Below are positions 7,866 to 15,454 of a DNA stretch of 20,373 bases, in pieces. The translations under genes and the position numbers were made by a program. Positions within the stretch are counted from its first letter, which is position 1. Every line of letters starts with the position of its first letter. Origin of the DNA: Syntrophaceae bacterium UBA5744 (GTDB lineage: Bacteria > Desulfobacterota > Syntrophia > Syntrophales > UBA2192); assembly GCA_002419215.1 (NCBI GenBank), contig DIFQ01000081.1, positions 1-20,373 on the forward strand, in the 5' to 3' direction. The notes under the pieces were generated by a model that worked only from the letters and a program-made list of their open reading frames with translations, was not told where the DNA came from and ran no database searches.

Positions 7866-8663
7866 ATGGACGAGGCACCTTACTATCGTACGGGGATAAC
7901 AGTGGGATCGCCCAACACAGAGCCGGTCATCATCGTCGAGAACCTCACCGCGCGCTATGGCGACGTGACGATCCTCGAGGACGTGAGCTTCGAGGTCCGC
8001 CGGGGCGAGCGCCTGATGATCCTCGGGGGCAGCGGCTGCGGCAAGTCGACTCTGCTCAAGCACATGATCGGCCTGCTCAAGCCTTACTCCGGCCGTATTC
8101 TCATCAACGGCATCGATATCGCGCAGGCCGACGGGGAAGCGCTTCACCGGGTCCGACGCGAGATCGGCGTACTGTTCCAGGCCGATGCCCTCTTTGGCTC
8201 CATGTCGCTTGCGGAGAACGTGGCCCTGCCGCTTGTGGAGTACACCGGCCTCCCGCCGGAGCTGATCCGCGAGATCGTCCGGATGAAGCTCGGTCTCGTG
8301 CACCTGGCGGGATATGAAAATCACATGCCGGCGGAGCTCTCCGGGGGTATGAGGAAGCGGGCGGGACTGGCGAGGGCCATGTCCCTCGACCCCACGTTCC
8401 TCTTTTTCGACGAACCCTGGGCGGGCCTCGACCCCGTGACGGCGGCCGAGCTCGACATCCTCATCCGCAGCCTCAACGAGGGGATCGGCACGACCATGGT
8501 CTTCGTCACCCAGGAGCTGGCCTCCATCTTCAGCCTCGCCGAGCGGGCCATCATGCTCCACAAGGACACGAAGGGCATCATCGCGCGGGGAACGCCGGCA
8601 GATCTCCGGGAAAAGTCTACGGACCCCCGGGTGCTCCACTTTTTCAACCGTCAGGCGGACTGA
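7866..8663 (+). CDS. mlaF: MlaF-type ABC transporter ATP-binding protein
   Basis: A 265-residue ATPase for the adjacent permease. Walker A is GGSGCGKS (54-61), the Q-loop glutamine is Q105 (LFQAD), the signature is LSGGM (158-162), and Walker B is FLFFDEP (178-184) with catalytic E183. The switch (H-loop) position, normally VTH or VSH, reads VTQE with Q216. It would power phospholipid movement through MlaE. The start is uncertain. The frame is open from ATG 7740 (AGGGGG three bases before it), but the extra 42 residues encode the octamer repeat and are unlike the family. ATG 7866 lacks a good ribosome site; GTG 7902 has GGGGA five bases before it and gives the most family-like N-terminus. Confidence 0.88.
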   Translation: MDEAPYYRTGITVGSPNTEPVIIVENLTARYGDVTILEDVSFEVRRGERLMILGGSGCGKSTLLKHMIGLLKPYSGRILINGIDIAQADGEALHRVRREIGVLFQADALFGSMSLAENVALPLVEYTGLPPELIREIVRMKLGLVHLAGYENHMPAELSGGMRKRAGLARAMSLDPTFLFFDEPWAGLDPVTAAELDILIRSLNEGIGTTMVFVTQELASIFSLAERAIMLHKDTKGIIARGTPADLREKSTDPRVLHFFNRQAD

Positions 8664-8667
8664 ACGG

Positions 8668-8773
8668 GAAGCGAGGAAGCGAGGAAGATCAGAAGAGCGG
8701 AAAAAGCGGATCGAATCTGTTTTTTCTTTGGTTGTTCCTTCCGCTCCTCCTCGCTTCCTCACTTCCGATCTTC
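8668..8773. repeat. Large hairpin made of period-8 GAAGNNNN / NNNNCTTC arms
   Basis: The left arm has four GAAG octamers at 8668-8699. The right arm has five octamers at 8734-8773, almost all ending CTTC or CCTC. The arms are mostly complementary, around an AT-richer centre with a T6 run at 8720-8725. It lies between mlaF and mlaD. The T run and stem could attenuate transcription, but the structure looks like a member of the dispersed repeat family rather than a designed terminator. Confidence 0.7.
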
Positions 8774-8859
8774 GTAGTCAGAAGGCCTGAGGGCATCGAT
8801 AAGGCTGCCTCGAGGATGCAGCCCGATCGATGGCACATTAGCCAGGGAGAAGCACGAAC

Positions 8860-9789
8860 ATGGTCAGACACGTATCCAGCCGGGCCCTCGGGGTCTTCGT
8901 CACCGTCGGCATCATTCTCGCGGTTGCCGCAATCATCTGGGTCGGGGCATCGAAGTACTTCGAAAAGGGATCCCGCTACGTCACCTATTTCAACGAATCC
9001 GTCCAGGGCCTCCAGCAGGACTCGGCCGTCAAGTACCGCGGCGTGGACGTGGGTCGCGTGGAGGCCATCCGGGTGGCCCCCGACAACCGGCTCATCGAGG
9101 TGGTCATGAAGATCCGGCTCCGCGACGATGTGGAAAAAAACAACGTGGCATCGCTGAGAACCGCAGGGATCACGGGCATCGTCTTCGTCGAGCTCGATCG
9201 GAGGGACCCCGAGGAGCACGACCTGTCGCCCCGGCTCGACTTCGCAGCCGAGTACCCGATCATCCCGTCGAAGCCGTCCCAGATCCGGCAGATCTTTTCG
9301 GGCATCGACGAGATCGTCGAGAAGATCAAACAGGTCGATCTCGAGGGGATCTCGAAGAGCATCACCCGCTCGGCCAGGGCGGCGGAAGACCTCCTGGCAG
9401 GCCCCCGGACGCAGAAGGTGCAGGCAAACCTCGAATCCATCTCTGCCAACCTCGATCAGACGATGGCCCGCGTCGAAAAGATCACCGCAGAGGGAAATCT
9501 CGAGGGGATCGTCGGAGAGACCCGGGCGGCGCTCGCCGAGGCCCGGTCGCTCATCGCCGTCACGCGCGACGAGCTCAAGGCCCTCAAGCTGGCCGAGACG
9601 GCGGAAAAGGCAAACCGGGTCGTGGACAATCTCTCCAGGACGTCGCGGACGACTGCCCGCGATGTCCAGATCATGAGCGACAACCTGAAGCGCGCCTCGG
9701 AAACCCTGGAGAGGCTCGTGGAGAGGCTGGAGGGCAACCCCTCGGACCTGTTCTTCAGCAACAGCCCCCCGGCGGGAAGAAGGGACTAG
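8860..9789 (+). CDS. mlaD: MCE-domain lipid-binding protein, MlaD-like
   Basis: A 309-residue protein. One N-terminal membrane anchor (about residues 9-29) is followed by an MCE domain at about 38-115 containing FNESVQGLQQDSAVKYRGVDVGRVEAI and RTAGITGIVFVEL. A long helical, heptad-rich tail (about 135-290) follows, probably coiled coil. MCE proteins form hexameric rings that carry lipid between the permease and the periplasm. The tail is much longer than that of E. coli MlaD and more like needle- or tunnel-forming MCE proteins, so this form may span further across the envelope by itself. AGGGAG at 8844-8849 supports the start at 8860. No mlaC-like carrier is seen nearby. Confidence 0.88.
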   Translation: MVRHVSSRALGVFVTVGIILAVAAIIWVGASKYFEKGSRYVTYFNESVQGLQQDSAVKYRGVDVGRVEAIRVAPDNRLIEVVMKIRLRDDVEKNNVASLRTAGITGIVFVELDRRDPEEHDLSPRLDFAAEYPIIPSKPSQIRQIFSGIDEIVEKIKQVDLEGISKSITRSARAAEDLLAGPRTQKVQANLESISANLDQTMARVEKITAEGNLEGIVGETRAALAEARSLIAVTRDELKALKLAETAEKANRVVDNLSRTSRTTARDVQIMSDNLKRASETLERLVERLEGNPSDLFFSNSPPAGRRD

Positions 9790-9798
9790 CAGAGAATG

Positions 9799-9830
9799 GA
9801 AGTTAAGAAGTTACGAAGTGAGGAAGCTCG
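9799..9830 (+). repeat. Period-8 GAAGNNNN tandem array (4 units)
   Basis: Four contiguous octamers each beginning GAAG lie ten bases after the mlaD stop and end 16 bases before the lipoprotein start. An ATG at 9796 would translate it in frame with the lipoprotein, but would bury the signal peptide, so the array is treated as non-coding. Confidence 0.75.
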
Positions 9831-9846
9831 GACAGGCGGAGGGAAC

Positions 9847-10476
9847 ATGAAACGGCTTCTTTATCTGTTGGCGGCATTGATCATTCTCACAGGCTGCGGG
9901 GGCGGAAAGTCAACCTATGCGGTGAAGCAGTTCCTGCCCGACTACTCCCCGACGGCGCCGGCAGTCCAGGCGAAAGCTGCCGAGGCGATCCGGGTCGAGC
10001 CGTTCTCCACGGCCCAGGCCTTCGCCAGCACCGCCATGTTTTACCGTCCCGCACCCTTCGAGCTGGGCTCATACAGCAGGGAACGCTGGCGTGTAATGCC
10101 GGGCGACATGGTGACGGATTTCCTGCTGAGAGACCTTCGTCATTCCGGCACATTCAAGGCCGTCCTCGCCTACGAGGACCCCGGAGAGGGTCGGTACGCG
10201 ATGACCGGCACCATTGCCGAATTCCTGGAGGTTGACGGGGGCAGTGGCCCCGCGGCACGCCTGTCCACCGATGTGACGCTGCTGGACGTGACCCGGCGGG
10301 AGATCACCCGGCGCATCATCTTCCAGAAAACCTACACCGTCGAGGAGGCCATGAAGGAAAAATCGGCCCGGGCGCTTGCCGAGTCCATGAGCAGGGCCCT
10401 GAAGAAGTTCTCCGGGGAACTGATGGCCGACATCCACCGGGGGATCGGCAACGTGAAGGAAGTGAAGGCGCCCTGA
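9847..10476 (+). CDS. ABC-type transport auxiliary lipoprotein (PqiC/MlaD-associated type)
   Basis: A 209-residue lipoprotein. The signal peptide is MKRLLYLLAALIILTGC with C17 as the lipidation site (lipobox LTGC). The mature part contains IRVEPFSTAQAFAS, MFYRPAPFELGSYSRERWRVMPGDMVTDFLLRDL and a C-terminal helix SRALAESMSRALKKF, the layout of the ABC-type transport auxiliary lipoprotein family found beside MCE operons (YmbA/PqiC relatives). It is probably anchored in the outer membrane, receiving the MCE protein. The start at 9847 has GGAGG at 9838-9842 and gives an intact signal peptide; the upstream in-frame ATG at 9796 does not. It is cotranscribed with the mla genes by position. Confidence 0.8.
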   Translation: MKRLLYLLAALIILTGCGGGKSTYAVKQFLPDYSPTAPAVQAKAAEAIRVEPFSTAQAFASTAMFYRPAPFELGSYSRERWRVMPGDMVTDFLLRDLRHSGTFKAVLAYEDPGEGRYAMTGTIAEFLEVDGGSGPAARLSTDVTLLDVTRREITRRIIFQKTYTVEEAMKEKSARALAESMSRALKKFSGELMADIHRGIGNVKEVKAP

Positions 10477-10483
10477 TGGAGAA

Positions 10484-10523
10484 GAAGGTAAGAAGTTGAG
10501 TCGTTAAGAAGGTTGGAGAAGCG
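10484..10523 (+). repeat. Period-8 GAAGNNNN tandem array (5 units)
   Basis: Five octamers: GAAGGTAA, GAAGTTGA, GTCGTTAA, GAAGGTTG and GAGAAGCG. They start seven bases after the lipoprotein stop and precede the GAF gene. Two units deviate in the GAAG core but the phase of eight is preserved. Confidence 0.65.
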
Positions 10524-10595
10524 GGGAGCGCCCCGGTCATCCGCCTGACGAAAGAGAGTAACCCCAACCAACCAAAGACCGCAAAAGGTGAAGCC

Positions 10596-11159
10596 ATGAA
10601 GATCAAGGAGAAGGATTATTTCACCGCCCTCTACGAGGTGGCCAGGGTGATCAATGCCTCCCTGGAGCCCTCGGAGGTTCTGGAAAAGATCACCTGCTGT
10701 GTAACAGAGGCCCTGGACGTGAAGGCCTGCTCCATCCGACTTCTCGATACCAGGGGAAAGCGGCTCCTCATGGGGGCGGCTTGCGGGCTGTCCAAGGGAT
10801 ATCTCGTCAAGGGGCCTGTCCTGGTGGAGGAAAGCGGCATCGACCGCAAGGCCCTCGGGGGCAAGACGATCTGGATCGAAGACGCCCAGTCGGACAGGAA
10901 CTTCCAGTACACCGCCGAGGCGAAAAAGGAGCGGATCCGCTCCGTCCTCGTGGTGCCCCTGCGGGTAGGCCGAAAGACCATCGGCGTGCTTCGGGCCTAT
11001 ACGAAGGAGGAGCGTAAATTCGAAAAGCGGGAGATCCGGTTTCTCGAGGCCGTGGCCAACCTCAGCGCCATCGCCCTGGACAACGCCCGCCTCTACAACG
11101 CCCTCAAGACGAACTTCGACCTGCTGGTGGAGCACAAGTACAGGATTGATGACAACTGA
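10596..11159 (+). CDS. Small stand-alone GAF domain protein
   Basis: A 187-residue soluble protein that is essentially a single GAF domain. A helical start (FTALYEVARVINASLEPSEVLEKI) leads into the GAF core CSIRLLDTRGKRLLMGAACGLSKGYL, then IRSVLVVPLRVGRKTIGVLRAYTKEERKF and FLEAVANLSAIALDNARLY. GAF domains bind small ligands or sense redox state; two cysteines, in KITCCV, are near the N-terminus. There is no kinase, cyclase or DNA-binding output domain, so it would act through a partner. An AAGGTG ribosome site precedes the ATG. It lies downstream of the mla cluster and upstream of gap on the same strand; a link to lipid transport is only positional. Confidence 0.8.
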   Translation: MKIKEKDYFTALYEVARVINASLEPSEVLEKITCCVTEALDVKACSIRLLDTRGKRLLMGAACGLSKGYLVKGPVLVEESGIDRKALGGKTIWIEDAQSDRNFQYTAEAKKERIRSVLVVPLRVGRKTIGVLRAYTKEERKFEKREIRFLEAVANLSAIALDNARLYNALKTNFDLLVEHKYRIDDN

Positions 11160-11175
11160 AAAGAGAAAAGGAGTC

Positions 11176-11203
11176 AGGGACCAGGGTTCAGGGTCCAGGG
11201 ATG
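11176..11203 (+). repeat. Period-7 AGGGNNN tandem array (4 units)
   Basis: Four heptamers AGGGACC, AGGGTTC, AGGGTCC and AGGGATG lie in the gap between the GAF gene and gap. The core is fixed and the last three bases vary, as in the other period-7 arrays. Confidence 0.7.
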
Positions 11204-11233
11204 GAAGAAGAGTGACTTAGAAAGGGCAACACG

Positions 11234-12244
11234 ATGACAAGAATAGGAATAAACGGGTTCGGGCGCATCGGGCGGCAGGTCCTCAAGGCCATCATCGAGC
11301 GTTACCCGAATACCTTGCAGGTCGCAGCCGTCAACGACATCTTCGATGTGGAAACCAACGCCCATCTTTTCAAGTACGACACCAACTACGGCCGTTTTCA
11401 GGGCACCGTCGCCGAGGGCAAAGACCAGTTCATCATCAACGGCCAGCCGATCAAGAGCTTCGCCTACCGCGACCCTGCCCAGATCCCCTGGGACGACGAG
11501 GGGGTTCAGATCGTGATCGAAAGCACGGGGCTTTTCACCGACGCCGCAAAAGCCCGGGCCCACCTTCAGGCGGGGGCGAAAAAAGTCATCATCTCGGCCC
11601 CGGCCAAGGGCGAGGACCTCACCGTCGTGATGGGTGTCAACCAGGCTGCCTACAACCCGAAGAAGCACGGCATCCTCTCCAACGCCTCCTGCACGACCAA
11701 CTGCCTGGCGCCCCCCGTGAGCATCGTCCACGCCGCCTTCGGGATCGAGAAGGGCATGATGACGACGGTTCACTCCTACACGAACGACCAGCGGATCCTG
11801 GATCTGCCCCACAAGGACCTCCGGCGCGCAAGGGCCGCCGCCTGCAACATCATCCCCACGACGACGGGGGCGGCAAGGGCGCTTGCCCTCATCATCCCCG
11901 AGCTCGAGGGGCGCTTCGACGGCTACTCGCTCCGCGTCCCCACGCCGACGGTCTCGGTGGCGGATTTTACCGCCGAGCTGAGAAAACCCGCCACGACGGA
12001 GCAGCTCCACGAGGCCCTCAAACAGGCAGCAAAGAAATCCCTCCAGGGAATCATGGCTTGCGAAGAGGATCCCCTCGTGTCGACGGACTTCAAGGGTGAT
12101 GCGCACTCGTCCATCGTGGACATGGAGTTCACCCAGGTCTTCCGCGGCAACATGGCCAAGGTCGTGGCCTGGTACGACAACGAGTGGGGCTACTCGTGCC
12201 GGGTGGCAGACCTGGCGGACTACATTGCCGGCAAAGGCCTGTGA
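11234..12244 (+). CDS. gap: Type I glyceraldehyde-3-phosphate dehydrogenase
   Basis: A 336-residue cytosolic enzyme that oxidises and phosphorylates glyceraldehyde 3-phosphate to 1,3-bisphosphoglycerate in glycolysis, or runs in reverse in gluconeogenesis. The N-terminal nucleotide-binding motif is INGFGRIGRQV (residues 6-16), with AAVND at 31-35 where D35 suggests NAD. The catalytic site is SNASCTTNCL with C153, and H180 lies in TVHSYTNDQ. The phosphate-binding and C-terminal WYDNEWGYS motifs are intact. Length is normal for the family. The residues after the active site read LAPPVSIVHAAF, a small departure from the usual LAPVAKV. It is followed after a REP-like hairpin by the ribonucleotide reductase gene. 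Confidence 0.96.
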   Translation: MTRIGINGFGRIGRQVLKAIIERYPNTLQVAAVNDIFDVETNAHLFKYDTNYGRFQGTVAEGKDQFIINGQPIKSFAYRDPAQIPWDDEGVQIVIESTGLFTDAAKARAHLQAGAKKVIISAPAKGEDLTVVMGVNQAAYNPKKHGILSNASCTTNCLAPPVSIVHAAFGIEKGMMTTVHSYTNDQRILDLPHKDLRRARAAACNIIPTTTGAARALALIIPELEGRFDGYSLRVPTPTVSVADFTAELRKPATTEQLHEALKQAAKKSLQGIMACEEDPLVSTDFKGDAHSSIVDMEFTQVFRGNMAKVVAWYDNEWGYSCRVADLADYIAGKGL

Positions 12245-12247
12245 ATA

Positions 12248-12300
12248 CCCCCTTCCTCGATCTTCCTCTCCCTTGAGGGGAGAGGATTGAGGTGAGGGTG
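12248..12300. repeat. REP-like palindromic element, copy 1
   Basis: The hairpin CCTCTCCC-TTGAG-GGGAGAGG (12265-12285) is flanked by a pyrimidine-rich left side and GGTGAGGGTG on the right (12291-12300). The 21-base core is identical to the core at 14487-14507. It starts a few bases after the gap stop codon. It may act as an mRNA 3' end stabiliser or weak terminator. Confidence 0.65.
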
Positions 12301-12337
12301 GATAGTGCAAAACCTCTTGACTCAACCGGAGACGGCC

Positions 12338-14467
12338 ATGCCGAAGCTGACCCTCCCGCGTAAAATCCGCAAGCGCGACGGCTCCATCGTTCCCTTCGAG
12401 AAGGAAAAAATCCGCTACGCCGTCGAACGGGCGGCCTTCGAGGTCCTTCAGGACCGCCTGAAATCGATCACTGTCTCCGAGACGGTGACAGAGACCGTCC
12501 TGGCCGATGTGGACCGCCTCTTCCGGAAGGCGACCCCCGGCGTCGAGGCCATCCAGGACCTCGTCGAGCAGGGCCTCATGAAGGCGGGCTACGGCCCCAT
12601 CGCCCGGGCCTACATCCTTTACCGCGACCGCCGTGCGGAGATGCGCCAGGCCAAGGCGGCCCTCGGCCTCAAGGACGACCTCAAGTTTCCCATCAACGCC
12701 ATGGAGGTCCTGAAAAAGCGCTACCTCATCAAGGACGACGAGCGCAACATCACCGAAACTCCGGGCGAGCTGCTGCGCCGGGTTGCGCACCACGTGGCGC
12801 GGGGGGAGACAAGCTTCAAATCGACCGTCTCGGCCACCGAGGCCGAAGAGACTTTTTTTGACATGATGCGCGAGCTCACGTTCCTCCCCAACTCGCCCAC
12901 CCTCATGAACGCGGGGACGGCCCTGGGACAGCTCTCGGCCTGTTTCGTCCTGCCCGTGGGGGACTCCATCGACAGGATCTTCGCGGCGCTGCGGCACATG
13001 GCGAAGATCCACCAGTCCGGCGGCGGCACGGGCTTCAGCTTCTCGCATCTGCGCCCCCGGGGGGATCTCGTCCGGACGACCAAGGGCGAGGCCTCGGGCC
13101 CCGTTTCCTTCATGAGCATCTTCGATGCAGCCACCGGCGTCATCGTCCAGGGGGGGCGCCGCCGGGGGGCCAACATGGGGATCCTCCGCTGCGACCACCC
13201 GGAGATCATGGACTTCATCGAGGCCAAGATCGACAAGGGGCGCTTTGCCAATTTCAACCTCTCCGTGGCGGTGACGGACCGCTTCATGGACGCCGTGCGC
13301 CGCAACCGCAGCTTCGACCTCGTGAACCCCCGCACAGGGAAAAAGGATCGCACGGTGAGGGCCCGGACGATCTTCGACCTCATCGCCTACGGGGCCTGGC
13401 GCACCGGAGACCCGGGCCTCATCTTCGCCGACACGATCAACCGGCACAACCCGACACCGGCCCTGGGGCGCATCGAGGCCACAAATCCCTGCGGCGAGCT
13501 TCCGCTGCTGCCCTACGAGAGCTGCAACCTGGGCTCCGTAAATCTTGCGAAAATGGTGAAAGACGGCAAGCCGGACTGGCCGAAGCTGGCCGACACGATT
13601 CGCTGGGGCGTTCGTTTCCTCGATGACGTCATCGAGGTGAACAAGTTCCCCCTTCCCGAGATCCGGGACATTACCTTCGGGAACCGCAAGATCGGGTTGG
13701 GCGTCATGGGGTTTGCCGACATGCTCCTCCGCCTGGGGATCCCCTACAATACGCCGGAGGCCGAGCGTTTTGCCCGGAAGCTCATGGGCTTCATCCGCCG
13801 CGAGTCCCTGAAGGCCTCCGCACTCCTGGCCGCCGAGCGGGGCGTCTTTCCGAATTACGATCAGTCGATCTTCGCGCGCCGGAACCTTCCCGTGCGCAAC
13901 GCCACGGTCAACACCGTCGCCCCCACGGGAACGATCAGCATCATCGCCGGTTGCTCGAGCGGGATCGAGCCGCTCTTCGCCATCAGCTTCGTGCGCAACG
14001 TCCTGTCGGGCACGCGGCTCTTCGAGATCAACCCCATCTTCGAGAAGGTCGCCCGGGCCCGGGGGATCTACAAGAGGGAAATCCTCGCCGAGATCGCCCG
14101 CTGGGGAACCCTGCAGAAGATCAGGGGCATCCCGCGGGACATCAAGCGGGTCTTCGTCACGGCCTTCGACGTGGAGCCCGAACAGCACCTGCGGATCCAG
14201 GCAGCCTTCCAGGAGCACTGCGACAACTCGGTGTCCAAGACGATCAACCTGCCCGCGGAGTCGACCATCGACGACGTGCGCACCATCTACCTTGAGGCCC
14301 ACAAGCTGAAGTGCAAGGGGATCACCGTCTACCGCTACGGCAGCCGGGCCGAGCAGGTCCTGTCCTTCCGCGGCGCCGACGGCGGCCCCGTGATCCTCGA
14401 GGAGGACCTGGTGGCGGCCGACTCGGAATTCGCCGGCGGCTGCATGACGGGGACGTGCACCTTTTAA
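12338..14467 (+). CDS. nrdJ: Adenosylcobalamin-dependent (class II) ribonucleoside-diphosphate reductase
   Basis: A 709-residue enzyme that reduces ribonucleotides to deoxyribonucleotides using a B12-derived radical, without oxygen. An N-terminal ATP-cone (about residues 8-100, KIRKRDGSIVPFEKEKI) provides allosteric control. The catalytic barrel has C202 (LSACFV), the radical site NPCGE with N383, C385 and E387, and the second redox cysteine C396 (ESCNLGSVN). The 11-residue spacing of C385 to C396 matches class II enzymes. The C-terminal redox pair is C702 and C707 in GGCMTGTCTF. ATG 12338 is used because GGAG (12328-12331) is six bases before it; a GTG at 12305 in the repeat region is less likely. 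It indicates that deoxyribonucleotide synthesis here depends on cobalamin. Confidence 0.95.
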   Translation: MPKLTLPRKIRKRDGSIVPFEKEKIRYAVERAAFEVLQDRLKSITVSETVTETVLADVDRLFRKATPGVEAIQDLVEQGLMKAGYGPIARAYILYRDRRAEMRQAKAALGLKDDLKFPINAMEVLKKRYLIKDDERNITETPGELLRRVAHHVARGETSFKSTVSATEAEETFFDMMRELTFLPNSPTLMNAGTALGQLSACFVLPVGDSIDRIFAALRHMAKIHQSGGGTGFSFSHLRPRGDLVRTTKGEASGPVSFMSIFDAATGVIVQGGRRRGANMGILRCDHPEIMDFIEAKIDKGRFANFNLSVAVTDRFMDAVRRNRSFDLVNPRTGKKDRTVRARTIFDLIAYGAWRTGDPGLIFADTINRHNPTPALGRIEATNPCGELPLLPYESCNLGSVNLAKMVKDGKPDWPKLADTIRWGVRFLDDVIEVNKFPLPEIRDITFGNRKIGLGVMGFADMLLRLGIPYNTPEAERFARKLMGFIRRESLKASALLAAERGVFPNYDQSIFARRNLPVRNATVNTVAPTGTISIIAGCSSGIEPLFAISFVRNVLSGTRLFEINPIFEKVARARGIYKREILAEIARWGTLQKIRGIPRDIKRVFVTAFDVEPEQHLRIQAAFQEHCDNSVSKTINLPAESTIDDVRTIYLEAHKLKCKGITVYRYGSRAEQVLSFRGADGGPVILEEDLVAADSEFAGGCMTGTCTF

Positions 14468-14469
14468 GC

Positions 14470-14522
14470 CCCCTTCCCTTCAGCTCCCTCTCCCTTGAGG
14501 GGAGAGGGGTGGGGTGAGGGTG
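14470..14522. repeat. REP-like palindromic element, copy 2
   Basis: A 9-bp stem CCCTCTCCC/GGGAGAGGG with a TTGAG loop (14486-14508), then GGGGTGAGGGTG, starting just after the nrdJ stop. It has the same 21-base core and similar flanks as 12248-12300, in the same orientation relative to the genes. Confidence 0.65.
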
Positions 14523-14549
14523 AACAAACCCCTTCCTCCAAATAAGACA

Positions 14550-14577
14550 GGCGCAAGGCAACGGGCGAACGGCAAAC
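14550..14577 (+). repeat. Period-7 GGCNNNN tandem array (4 units)
   Basis: Four heptamers GGCGCAA, GGCAACG, GGCGAAC and GGCAAAC lie between the REP-like element and the next gene. Nothing else was recognised in the remainder of this roughly 165-base gap. Confidence 0.6.
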
Positions 14578-14633
14578 AACAGAGAAATGGAAAAAGCGGC
14601 TGATCGGAAACAAACCATAAACAGAGGACGGAA

Positions 14634-15137
14634 ATGAAAAAGAGTCTCGTCGAGGAAGCGGTAATAAGACATCGGAGCGGTTTCAGCTGTGCCCAGGCCA
14701 TTCTTGCCACCTACGGCCCTGAACTGGGCATGGACCGGGAAACGGCGCTGAAGGTGGCAGGCGGGTTCGGTGGCGGCATGGGCCGCATGGCCGGAACCTG
14801 CGGGGCCGTGACGGGAGCCTTCATGGTCATCGGTCTTCTCTACGGCATGACGAAGGAGGACGACCAGAAACAGAAGGAAATCTCCTACGAGGTCGTGCGC
14901 CGTTTTGCGGAGAAGTTCAGGCAGCGTAATGCGTCGCTGGATTGCCGGGAGCTGATGGGGGTCGACGTGAGCAGGCCCGAAGGGCTTGCCATCGCCAGGC
15001 AGAAGAACCTCTACCGGACCGTCTGCCCGAAGTACGTGCAGGACGCGGCGGAGATTCTCGAGGAGATTCTGGCCGAATCCGGTGATGCGGCAGGCAAAGG
15101 GTCGGCCACCCCGTTCCCTCTCTACCGCGAGCAATGA
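14634..15137 (+). CDS. C_GCAxxG_C_C family putative redox protein
   Basis: A 167-residue protein of the C_GCAxxG_C_C family. The conserved cysteines are C19 (GFSCAQAIL), C56 in TCGAVTG, C104 (DCRELMG) and C131 (TVCPKY). A glycine-rich stretch GGFGGGMGRMAGTCGAV precedes a hydrophobic segment at about 58-70. The family is common in strict anaerobes and is thought to bind a metal or do thiol redox chemistry; no reaction is established. The family motif C-G-A-x-x-G is present at 56-61. A GAGG seven bases before the ATG supports the start. The stop codon overlaps the start of the helix-hairpin-helix gene (ATGA at 15134-15137), so the two are probably translationally coupled. Confidence 0.85.
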   Translation: MKKSLVEEAVIRHRSGFSCAQAILATYGPELGMDRETALKVAGGFGGGMGRMAGTCGAVTGAFMVIGLLYGMTKEDDQKQKEISYEVVRRFAEKFRQRNASLDCRELMGVDVSRPEGLAIARQKNLYRTVCPKYVQDAAEILEEILAESGDAAGKGSATPFPLYREQ

Positions 15138-15442
15138 CGGACACCCTTTGTTACAGGGCCATGAAGAAGAAAGAAAGCCGTACACTCGGGGATCTTCACT
15201 CGGTGGGACCTGCCACGATTCGCGATCTGAAGCTCCTCGGCATTACACGGGTGGAGCAGCTGGTCGGCAAGGACGCCCGGGTGCTTTATGACCGCCTGGG
15301 CGACCTGTCAGGCAAGCGCCCCGATCCCTGCGTGATGGATGTCCTCTCGGCGGCGATCGCCCAGGCGCAGGACCCCGACCTGCCGGAAGAAAAGCGCAGG
15401 TGGTGGTACTGGAGCCGGATCCGGAAATCCCGCACGAAATAG
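15134..15442 (+). CDS. Helix-hairpin-helix protein, Cdd1/pathogenicity-locus-like
   Basis: A 102-residue protein. A helix-hairpin-helix segment (LGDLHSVGPATIRDLKLLGITRVEQLVGKDARVLYDRL) is followed by DPCVMDVLSAAIAQAQ and an aromatic basic end RRWWYWSRIRK, the layout of the small Cdd1 (pathogenicity locus) family. Such domains usually contact DNA without sequence specificity; the role of the family is not known to me. The start at 15134 overlaps the preceding stop by four bases. An in-frame ATG at 15161 gives MKKKESRTLGDL, closer to typical family N-termini, and is a serious alternative. The conserved CVMDVL cysteine is retained. It is the last plus-strand gene before a convergent junction. 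Confidence 0.75.
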   Translation: MTDTLCYRAMKKKESRTLGDLHSVGPATIRDLKLLGITRVEQLVGKDARVLYDRLGDLSGKRPDPCVMDVLSAAIAQAQDPDLPEEKRRWWYWSRIRKSRTK

Positions 15443-15454
15443 CGAAGGGACAAG

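Noticed and set aside
11174..14302. Open frame of 1042 codons on the minus strand opposite gap and nrdJ
   Set aside because: It lies fully antisense to two genes with intact catalytic motifs, has low-complexity Asp/Gly/Val/Arg composition, and reflects GC-rich codon bias.
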